Assembly (NCBI GenBank): GCA_044223895.1
Contig: JBGALL010000034.1
Span: 1 to 17,310, forward strand
Source: CAKZSU01 sp044223895
GTDB lineage: Bacteria > Patescibacteriota > Microgenomatia > UBA10105 > UBA927
Length of the DNA: 17,310 bases
Direction of reading: 5' to 3'
Numbering within the stretch: the first letter of the stretch is position 1; every line of letters starts with the position of its first letter. Shown here in pieces: positions 6,756 through 13,268 of the stretch. Both the position numbers and the translations under genes were made by a program. A model generated the notes under the pieces. It searched no databases. It saw only the letters and a program-made list of their open reading frames with translations, and had not been told where the DNA came from.

Positions 6756-6855
6756 AGAGGCAGAGAAGAATAGATTTATTGAAGCTAGATGTGTGACGAT
6801 AGCATCCTATCATCCATCATCTACCTTCAAATTTCGTATCCTCTCTGAATTCTTC

Positions 6856-9033
6856 ATGAATTTAGTTACAAAATCCGCCGAGATAGGCGGAAAAACCCTT
6901 TCCTTAGAAGTTGGACGTCTTGCTGAACAGGCAAGTAGTGCGGTTCTAGCTCGCTATGGCGATACTATGGTATTAGCTACTGTCACCGCTTCTTCTAAAG
7001 ATTCAAGCTTGGATTATTTCCCCCTCAGTGTGGAATATGTCGAACGCTTGTATGCAGGCGGCCGTATAAAAGGATCTCGTTGGGTAAAACGAGAAGGACG
7101 TCCTACTGATGATGCAATTTTGGCTGGTCGTATTATCGATCGATCAATTCGTCCTCTCTTTCCAAAAGCTTTTAAACGTGATGTACAAGTTATCGTAACC
7201 GTTTTGTCAGTTGATGGAGAAAATGATCCAGATATGTTGGGACTTGTGGCTGTTTCAGCTGCAATCGCTGTTTCACCAGTGCCTTGGAATGGACCAATTG
7301 GTGGTGTTCGAATGGGATATATTCAAGGAAAAGATGATGAACCAGATGCATATATCGTTAATCCTACTGCAGCGCAACAGGAATTTTCTGAATTTGATTT
7401 TGTTGTCTCTTCAAGCAAAGATAAAGTAGTCATGCTTGAAGGTGGTTTTTGTGAGACTCCAGAACCTGTCGTTTACAACGCAGTTCTTGCAGCGAAGGAA
7501 GAAAACGCAAAAATAATCACGTTAATTGAAGAATTAGTTGCTGCTGCTGGTAAACCAAAGATGCCAGTTCCAGAAGAAACCTCACTAGAAGAATTAAAAA
7601 CCAAAATCATGGCAGATTATGCCGACGAAATGGAAGCAGTGTTCGTTAAAAACTCTCAGAAAGAATCTGCGGGAGACGATGTTGCTGTTTTAGCTAAGAA
7701 GATCGCTGAAACATATGAGAATAAATGGAGTATTAAAGATGTTGAAGTTGCTCTTGATAAGTTATTCAAGAAAAAAGTCCGTAAGGACGTAATAGAAAAA
7801 GGAAAACGTGTTGATGGACGCAAGATCGATGAAATTCGACCTATCGATATTGAGGTTGGCATTCTTCCACGAACTCACGGAAGTGCAATGTTTAAGCGTG
7901 GTCAAACACAAGCGTTAACGGTAGCAACCTTAGGTGCTCCTTCAATGGAACAACTGATTGAAAGCCCTGCTGGTGAAGAATCAAAACGCTATATGCATCA
8001 CTACAGTATGCCTCCGTATTCTGTTGGTGAAACAGGTAGATTTGGTACACCTTCTCGAAGAGAGATTGGACATGGAGCATTGGCAGAACGGGCTTTATTA
8101 GCTGTCATTCCGTCACTCGAAGAGTTCCCATATACCATGAGATTGGTTTCTGAAATCATGTCCAGTAATGGGTCAACATCGATGGCCTCTACTTGTGGAT
8201 CAACCCTAGCTCTTATGGATGCAGGAGTTCCTATTAAAGAAGCAGTCGCTGGTATTTCTGTAGGACTTATGACCGAGGGTGACAAGTTTACTTTGTTAAC
8301 CGATATCTTGGGAATCGAAGATTTCTCTGGAGATATGGATTTTAAAGTAGCTGGAACTAAAAATGGTATCACTGCTATTCAATTAGATATTAAAATCGAT
8401 GGGTTAACTGATGAAATAGTTGAGCAAACACTTACTCGTGCTCATGATGCACGCGCCATTATTCTTGGAAAGATTTTAGCAGTCTTAGGTGAACCTCGAC
8501 AAAAGCTCTCGAAGTTTGCTCCAAAGGTAAAGATGGTAAAAATCCCTACTGAAAAGATTGGAGAAATCATCGGTCCAGGTGGTCGTATGATCCGAAATAT
8601 TCAGGGATCTACCGGTTGTACATTAGATGTAGAAGACGATGGATCAGTTACTGTATCCGGTCCAGATGAGGAATCAGTACAAAAAGCCGTTGATTGGATC
8701 GAAGGATTAACTCGAGAAGTCAAAGAAGGTGAAGAATTCGAGGGTGAAGTGAAACGAATGTTGCCTTTTGGAGCTTTTGTAGAAATTCTCCCGGGGAAAG
8801 AAGGAATGGTTCATGTATCTCAAATGTCTACTGGATATGTAAATACGCCAGAAGATGTTGTAAAGATTGGTCAAAAAGTAAAAGTCCGAGTTATCAAGGT
8901 CGATGAACAACATCGTATTGATCTCTCAATGCTCTTTGGAGAAGATGCTGAAAAAGCTCCTCCCAGAGAACGACGTCCAAGTAGTGGGGGACCCCGCCGA
9001 GGCGGATTCGGAGGCCCACGCCGAAGATTTTAA
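6856..9033 (+). CDS. pnp: Polyribonucleotide nucleotidyltransferase (PNPase)
   Basis: Phosphorolytic 3'-5' exoribonuclease forming a homotrimer, central to mRNA decay. Domains in order: RNase PH 1 (from GGKTLSLEVGRLAEQ), the linking helical domain, catalytic RNase PH 2 (STCGSTLALMDAGVPIKEAV, and DMDFKVAGTKNGITAIQLDI carrying the catalytic Asp), a KH domain with IIGPGGRMIRNI near residue 571, and an S1 domain (GEVKRMLPFGAFVEILPGKEG). From about residue 696 a tail rich in Arg and Gly (RRGGFGGPRRRF) extends past S1, probably as extra RNA-binding surface. The frame is open from a GTG at 6793, but those 21 residues match no PNPase. ATG 6856 gives MNLVTKSAEIGG, the normal family start, and 725 aa. 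No SD is seen at either site. Confidence 0.97.
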   Translation: MNLVTKSAEIGGKTLSLEVGRLAEQASSAVLARYGDTMVLATVTASSKDSSLDYFPLSVEYVERLYAGGRIKGSRWVKREGRPTDDAILAGRIIDRSIRPLFPKAFKRDVQVIVTVLSVDGENDPDMLGLVAVSAAIAVSPVPWNGPIGGVRMGYIQGKDDEPDAYIVNPTAAQQEFSEFDFVVSSSKDKVVMLEGGFCETPEPVVYNAVLAAKEENAKIITLIEELVAAAGKPKMPVPEETSLEELKTKIMADYADEMEAVFVKNSQKESAGDDVAVLAKKIAETYENKWSIKDVEVALDKLFKKKVRKDVIEKGKRVDGRKIDEIRPIDIEVGILPRTHGSAMFKRGQTQALTVATLGAPSMEQLIESPAGEESKRYMHHYSMPPYSVGETGRFGTPSRREIGHGALAERALLAVIPSLEEFPYTMRLVSEIMSSNGSTSMASTCGSTLALMDAGVPIKEAVAGISVGLMTEGDKFTLLTDILGIEDFSGDMDFKVAGTKNGITAIQLDIKIDGLTDEIVEQTLTRAHDARAIILGKILAVLGEPRQKLSKFAPKVKMVKIPTEKIGEIIGPGGRMIRNIQGSTGCTLDVEDDGSVTVSGPDEESVQKAVDWIEGLTREVKEGEEFEGEVKRMLPFGAFVEILPGKEGMVHVSQMSTGYVNTPEDVVKIGQKVKVRVIKVDEQHRIDLSMLFGEDAEKAPPRERRPSSGGPRRGGFGGPRRRF

Positions 9034-9036
9034 CTG

Positions 9037-9072
9037 AAAAAATCCCCCCGACTACTCGGGGGGATTTTTTTT
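9037..9072 (+). terminator. Strong, bidirectional intrinsic terminator after pnp
   Basis: A perfect 14-bp stem, A6-T-C6-G (9037-9050) with C-G6-A-T6 (9057-9070), around an ACTACT loop. The T run continues to 9072 (eight Ts) on the plus strand, and the matching A6 makes it work on the minus strand as well. It begins 3 nt after the pnp stop codon and closes the nusA-pnp cluster. Confidence 0.95.
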
Positions 9073-9075
9073 CGC

Positions 9076-9081
9076 TATACT
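9076..9081 (+). promoter_or_regulatory. -10 element of the Lon-like gene, leaderless spacing
   Basis: TATACT ends six nucleotides before ATG 9088, so +1 would fall on the start codon. The preceding terminator isolates this gene from pnp, so a promoter is needed here. The same CGCTATACT 9-mer occurs in the ftsK promoter (15200-15208). No -35 match is seen, since that position falls in the terminator loop. Confidence 0.5.
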
Positions 9082-9087
9082 GATTGT

Positions 9088-10182
9088 ATGTCACGACTTA
9101 CTGATCAAGTTTCAGAATATAGAAAACTTATAACCGATAGGAATATTCCTCCCGAAATGTCCGCTCGAGTTATGAGTCAGTTAGAGGAGATTGAAAGGTT
9201 GGAACATGATATTTCCGCTCGGGTCCATGTAGAACAAATGCTTCGATATATAGACTGGATAGTTAATATCCCTTGGAACACAAGAACTGATGATGTGCTG
9301 GATCTAACAAAAGCAAAAGAAATTTTAGAAAAACATCATTATGGTCTCAAACCAGTAAAAGATAGAATTCTCGAATATCTTGCTGTATTAAAGTTAAATA
9401 TCGATCGCTGGAGAATGGAAAGTGAAGCTGGAACTCAAAGTGACGCGAAAACGTCTCATGGTATGTTAGCCCGAAGAGCTCCTATTTTGTGTCTTGTTGG
9501 ATTAGTAGGGACTGGAAAAACAACTCTCGCCAAGTCTATCGCGGAATCAATGGGACGACGCTTTGTACGTATCCCATTTGGAGGAATGAGCGATGCTCTG
9601 GAATTAAGAGGACAATCTCGGGTACGTCCTGATGCCGAAATAGGAATGATTATGAAAGGGTTGCGCTTTGCTGGAAGTAAAAATCCTGTTATACTTCTTG
9701 ACGAAATCGACCGTGTTGCTGAACATGCCCGCGGTGATATCATGGGAGTTTTGGTTGAACTTTTGGACCCAGAACAAAACGCTGCTTTTACAGATCATTT
9801 TGTTGACTATCCTTTTGATTTGTCAGAAGTTTTATTCGTTGCAACGGCTAATAATACTGCTCACATAGCAACTGCTGTCCTTGATCGTTTAGAACCAATA
9901 CAAATGCCTTCGTATTCTGATGAAGAAAAAATTACGATTGCAAAAAATTATGTTCTGCCTCAATTAATGCGAGAGTCAGGATTATCACCAGAAAATCTTT
10001 CCATAGATGAAGCAATTTGGCCCAAACTGGTGCGTCCGCTTGGGTATGATGCAGGTATTCGTAGTCTAGAGCGGACTATGAATAGCCTTTGTCGGAAGAT
10101 TGCTCGATTGATTGTGGAAGGTAAAGGAAATTCATTCCAGGTGACACCTGAAAATATTAAGGAATATATTCAAATTTATTAG
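9088..10182 (+). CDS. Lon-like AAA+ ATPase lacking N-terminal and protease domains
   Basis: It aligns with the middle of Lon protease: a helical segment with YIDWIVNIPWN (as in Lon YIDWMVQVPWN), HHYGLKPVKDRILEYLAV, Walker A GLVGTGKT (138-145), Walker B VILLDEID (D205, E206), sensor 1 ATANN (252-256), Arg finger LDR (R267) and sensor 2 GYDAGIRSLER (R325). ATP binding and hydrolysis therefore look intact. At 364 aa, against about 780 for Lon, the LAN domain and the whole Ser-Lys peptidase domain are missing. Only 146 bp separate its stop from RNase J, so no protease domain can follow in another frame. Between residues 175 and 186, Lon has GHRRTYIGxxPG and this protein has GQSRVRPDAEIG, putting Arg180 where the substrate-threading Tyr should be. 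An insertion (about 110-130) precedes the P-loop. Possibly a remodelling ATPase rather than a protease; substrate unknown. Confidence 0.9.
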   Translation: MSRLTDQVSEYRKLITDRNIPPEMSARVMSQLEEIERLEHDISARVHVEQMLRYIDWIVNIPWNTRTDDVLDLTKAKEILEKHHYGLKPVKDRILEYLAVLKLNIDRWRMESEAGTQSDAKTSHGMLARRAPILCLVGLVGTGKTTLAKSIAESMGRRFVRIPFGGMSDALELRGQSRVRPDAEIGMIMKGLRFAGSKNPVILLDEIDRVAEHARGDIMGVLVELLDPEQNAAFTDHFVDYPFDLSEVLFVATANNTAHIATAVLDRLEPIQMPSYSDEEKITIAKNYVLPQLMRESGLSPENLSIDEAIWPKLVRPLGYDAGIRSLERTMNSLCRKIARLIVEGKGNSFQVTPENIKEYIQIY

Positions 10183-10210
10183 AAATCAAAAAGTATAGTT
10201 TTCCTATATT

Positions 10211-10288
10211 GTTATTCTGAGCAAAGCGAAGAATCTCCTACATTTGTGGAGAGTAAAAAATGAGATCCTTCATTACGTTCAGGATGAC
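10211..10288. repeat. Imperfect palindromic (REP/MITE-like) element
   Basis: A 27-nt left arm (10211-10237, GTTATTCTGAGCAAAGCGAA and so on) and a 27-nt right arm (10262-10288, GAGATCC...GGATGAC) are inverted copies matching at 19 of 27 positions around a 24-nt centre. The arms resemble the ATTCTGAGCGAAGCGAAGAATCT palindromes that I recall scattered between genes in many bacteria. The centre can fold separately (CTCC-T-ACA with TGTGGAG). There is no open frame and no target duplication that I can see. It lies between the Lon-like gene and RNase J, the only notable content of that 146-bp gap. Confidence 0.7.
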
Positions 10289-10328
10289 AGATAATAAAAC
10301 TCATACATTTTTGTAAGAACAAGTAATT

Positions 10329-12077
10329 ATGTATAAAGCCCATAGAAAACATTCAACTATTTTTGAAGGCTCCTCATCACACAAAGGAGTTTCTTCGCAT
10401 GTAGGAAAAGATAGTGTCAGATTATTTCCTCTAGGCGGAACAGGGAATGTTACAAAAAATATGTTTTGCTATGAATATCGAATAGATGGAAAATTAAAAG
10501 ATATTTTATTAGTCGACTGCGGTATTGGTTTCCCTGATCCTGAAATGTACGGAGTAGATATTGTTATCCCTGATGTCTCTTATTTAGCTGATAAAAAACA
10601 ATATATTCGAGGATTAGTGTTTACTCATGGTCATGAAGATCATATTGGTGGGGTCCAATATCTCTATCCAAAATTAGGAGCTGTGCCAATGTGGGGAACC
10701 CCATTAACTGCTGCTTTTGCAAACATTAAATTGAAAGAACGCAAAATAGGACACTATGTTAAGCCGGTAAATTTTGAAGACAGCCTTCAAATAGGTGTAT
10801 TTAATGTTTCTTTCGTCAGAATGACTCATTCTGTACCAGATGCAGCTAATCTGATTATTCGTTCTCCAATTGGTATTTTTTACCATGGAAGTGATTATAA
10901 ATTTGATTTCAATCCGCTTGATGGGAAGCTTTCTGAATTAGATAAAATTACCGCTGTGGGTAAAGAAGGAGTTCTCTGTTTACTCACTGATTGTCTGGGA
11001 AGTGAACGTCGTGGTTTTACTAGATCTGAACAGATTGTTGGGGAGACCTTAGAAAAAGAACTAGCGATGTGTCATGGAAAATTTTTCTTTACAACTCAAT
11101 CAAGTAATATATCACGTATCCAGCTGGCTATAGAATTAGCTGTAAAACATGGACGTCAGGTAGCTTTCTTCGGGAGAAGTATTGATCAAAACGTAGAAGA
11201 ATCAATCCGTATGGGAGTAGTTCATGTACCACGAGAATCGCTTATTCGTGATAAAGATCTCAAGCGTTTACCTCCGGAAAAACAATTTTTAATTGTCGCA
11301 GGAAGTCAGGCTCAACCTGAGAGTGCACTATCACGGATTGCCAATGATGGACATCAAATGGTGTCGATTAAAGATGGGGATACTGTAGTCTTTTCTGCAG
11401 ATCCCATCCCAGGAAATGAACATAATGTTGAAAAATTGATCGAGCAATTATATCGAAAGGGAGCTCGAGTATCGTATTCCAGTATCATGGAAGACCTCCA
11501 CGTCTCCGGTCATGGTAGTCAAGGCGATATGATGTTGATGTTATCAGCTATAGGCCCAAAATATATTTTGCCAATTGGAGGAACCTATAAGCATATGATG
11601 CAATATCGTCGCTTGGCCGAAGAATTAGGCTACCGTAAAAAAGACGTCTTAGTACCAGAAGAAGGCCAGGTTTTAGAATTCCGTGCCGGGGAACATCCCA
11701 AAGTTGCTGAAATGGTAGAACTAGAACAAATTATGGTAGATGGGTTGGGAGTAGGAGATGTAGGCACGGTCGTTTTGAGGGATCGCCAACAAATTGCTAC
11801 TGAAGGAATTGTAGTTATTGTAGTTCCCGTGGAAGAATCTACTGGGAAAGTTACTTCAGAGCCAGATATTATCTCTCGAGGGTTTGTCTATACCAGGGAA
11901 TCTGGTGATCTGATGAGAAAAGTAAAACAAGTAACCAATCAGTCACTTAAATTGAAAAAAGGGAGAATCATCGATTGGCAGTTTGTTCGCAAGTTAATTA
12001 GTGAGAATGTTGCTCGGACACTTGAAAAAGAAACAGGACGATACCCTCTCATTGTTCCAGTCATTGTTGAAGTGTAA
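10329..12077 (+). CDS. rnj: Ribonuclease J (metallo-beta-lactamase/beta-CASP)
   Basis: Endonuclease and 5'-3' exonuclease for mRNA turnover and rRNA maturation in bacteria without RNase E. Metal-binding motifs: HGHEDH (100-105), THS (H167) and HGSDYK (D189). Further family marks are the beta-CASP stretch TTQSSNISRIQLAIELA, the FSADPIPGNE segment and LHVSGHGS. The canonical PVHGEYR motif reads PIGGTYK (415-421), so the second-site metal ligand His (His390 in B. subtilis RNase J1) is Gly417, and the following Glu is Thr. The C-terminal domain is complete, ending YPLIVPVIVEV. It is 582 aa because of a basic, Ser/His-rich N-terminal extension of about 28 residues. ATG 10329 has no SD. The Nudix gene follows after 2 bp, so the two are surely co-transcribed. 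Confidence 0.95.
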   Translation: MYKAHRKHSTIFEGSSSHKGVSSHVGKDSVRLFPLGGTGNVTKNMFCYEYRIDGKLKDILLVDCGIGFPDPEMYGVDIVIPDVSYLADKKQYIRGLVFTHGHEDHIGGVQYLYPKLGAVPMWGTPLTAAFANIKLKERKIGHYVKPVNFEDSLQIGVFNVSFVRMTHSVPDAANLIIRSPIGIFYHGSDYKFDFNPLDGKLSELDKITAVGKEGVLCLLTDCLGSERRGFTRSEQIVGETLEKELAMCHGKFFFTTQSSNISRIQLAIELAVKHGRQVAFFGRSIDQNVEESIRMGVVHVPRESLIRDKDLKRLPPEKQFLIVAGSQAQPESALSRIANDGHQMVSIKDGDTVVFSADPIPGNEHNVEKLIEQLYRKGARVSYSSIMEDLHVSGHGSQGDMMLMLSAIGPKYILPIGGTYKHMMQYRRLAEELGYRKKDVLVPEEGQVLEFRAGEHPKVAEMVELEQIMVDGLGVGDVGTVVLRDRQQIATEGIVVIVVPVEESTGKVTSEPDIISRGFVYTRESGDLMRKVKQVTNQSLKLKKGRIIDWQFVRKLISENVARTLEKETGRYPLIVPVIVEV

Positions 12078-12079
12078 CT

Positions 12080-12628
12080 ATGGATTCTACAAATCATTCT
12101 TGGAAAAAAATATCTTCTCGAGTTATTTACAAAAGTAAATGGATGACTCTACATTCTGATGAGGTAATTCAGCCAGATGGAGTAGAAACTACCTTCGATG
12201 TTGTCGAACGAAATGATTTTGTTGTCGTAATCGCCAAAAAAGACAATAAGTTTTTATTAGTGGATCAATACCGTTATCCAATTAAGAAACGTTCTTTAGA
12301 ATTTGTCCAAGGTGGTTTAGAAGATAATGAAAACCCTCAAATTGGAGCCGAGCGTGAGCTTACTGAAGAAACAGGGATGACCAGTCAGGATTGGAAAAAA
12401 TTAGGATACATATACTTAGCCAATGGTAATCAAACGCAAGCTTTTTATATTTATCTAGCAGAAAATTGTATTGAAGGCGCTAGAACTGTCTTAGGAGAAG
12501 AGGCAGATTTAGTAATGAAAGAATATTCTGAAGAGCAATTAAAACAGATGATTTCAGACGGAACCATCCATGATAGTCCCACCTTGGCTGCGTATTGTAA
12601 ATATTTTCTCTTACCAAAAAGTTTGTAA
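12080..12628 (+). CDS. Nudix hydrolase, ADP-ribose pyrophosphatase-like
   Basis: Hydrolyses a nucleoside diphosphate linked to another group X. The Nudix box is perfect: G78-x5-E84-x7-R92-E-L-T-E96-E97-T-G99-M100, where the glutamates bind Mg2+. The N-terminal part (SSRVIYKSKWMTLHSDEVIQ, then DFVVVIAKKDNKFLLVDQYRYP) and the phrase LEFVQGGLED are characteristic of ADP-ribose/ADP-sugar pyrophosphatases (NudF/YqkG-like). The exact substrate cannot be told from sequence. At 182 aa it has normal family length. It starts 2 bp after the RNase J stop, so translational coupling is likely. Its 3' end overlaps the convergent minus-strand gene by 18 bp, with no terminator between them. Confidence 0.92.
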   Translation: MDSTNHSWKKISSRVIYKSKWMTLHSDEVIQPDGVETTFDVVERNDFVVVIAKKDNKFLLVDQYRYPIKKRSLEFVQGGLEDNENPQIGAERELTEETGMTSQDWKKLGYIYLANGNQTQAFYIYLAENCIEGARTVLGEEADLVMKEYSEEQLKQMISDGTIHDSPTLAAYCKYFLLPKSL

Positions 12629-13216
12629 TTCAGAAATCCACGCTTCTGTTAACAGCGGTTCTTTAATTGGTAAAAGTGTTCCTTTGAGAATCTGTTCTAA
12701 CTGTATGTGTCCCTCAATTTGGTAGGCTTCACTTCCTTCATATCGTGTCGACTCTGTAAAGGCTTTTTCAACTTTTCTTCGGGTTTGTTCCCATTGCATG
12801 TAATCACCCATAGTACGTCCCAATTTTTGATTGGTGATATCTCGAATTTGGGTCGCTTGATAAAACGGAATATCATTACCCTCTACTACCTGCAATAAAT
12901 TGTGCAGACTTCCCATATAATCAAAATTTGATGACATGGGAGCAAAAGAACTTCGATAGCTATCTCTTTTTGATGCTATTTTCCCTGGGAAATAAAGTAT
13001 TCGTTGATGGTCTTGGTCTATGTTAAAAATACCTTTAAATATTGGTTCGTTTACTGTATTTATTGATAAATCGTTATTTTCTAACCACGGGAATAACCAT
13101 CGATCTTGATACGGAGCAAAGGCATAGCCGTATGTTTGAGGATGATCAAGACGGTCTAGATTAAAAAGAGTCTTGATAGTAAAGGGTGAAGGATGGGTAA
13201 ACAGAACATCAATCAC
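12611..13216 (-). CDS. Hypothetical protein, 201 aa, family not recognised
   Basis: I recognise no domain. The protein starts with GTG 13216, the only start codon after an in-frame TGA upstream, and has no SD. It is soluble-looking, with no signal peptide, membrane segment or cysteines. It is rich in aromatic residues, with a Tyr/Trp/Pro-rich N-terminal half (YGYAFAPYQDRWLFPWLEN) and a charged, helical C-terminal half (MQWEQTRRKVEKAF, then HIQLEQILKGTLLPIKEPLL). It lies 52 bp after typA on the same strand and is probably co-transcribed with it. Its 3' end overlaps the Nudix gene tail-to-tail by 18 bp. Balanced amino-acid composition over 200 codons favours a real gene rather than a shadow, since nothing else codes there. 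Confidence 0.75.
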   Translation of the reverse strand: MIDVLFTHPSPFTIKTLFNLDRLDHPQTYGYAFAPYQDRWLFPWLENNDLSINTVNEPIFKGIFNIDQDHQRILYFPGKIASKRDSYRSSFAPMSSNFDYMGSLHNLLQVVEGNDIPFYQATQIRDITNQKLGRTMGDYMQWEQTRRKVEKAFTESTRYEGSEAYQIEGHIQLEQILKGTLLPIKEPLLTEAWISELQTFW

Positions 13217-13268
13217 TTCACGAGTCTGTGTTCGTAGATCTCATTCAAAGAAGAAAAAATTTCCATTC

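Noticed and set aside
6794..6814. GATAG-CATC-CTATC hairpin in the pnp leader as an RNase III site
   Set aside because: Five base pairs plus a mismatch is too short for RNase III and could easily be chance.
6793..6855. GTG start giving a 746-aa PNPase
   Set aside because: The 21 extra residues match no PNPase N-terminus and no SD precedes the GTG. ATG 6856 begins at the normal family start.
8001..8372. 123-aa minus-strand frame inside pnp
   Set aside because: It lies opposite a strongly conserved coding region and has no start signal; a shadow frame.
10211..10288. The palindrome as a terminator of the lon-like gene
   Set aside because: No T tract follows either arm, and the stem is long and imperfect with a 24-nt centre. 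A REP-like repeat fits better.
10183..10328. Lon protease domain in another frame after the lon-like stop
   Set aside because: Only 146 bp are available, filled largely by the palindromic repeat. A Lon peptidase domain needs about 600 bp.
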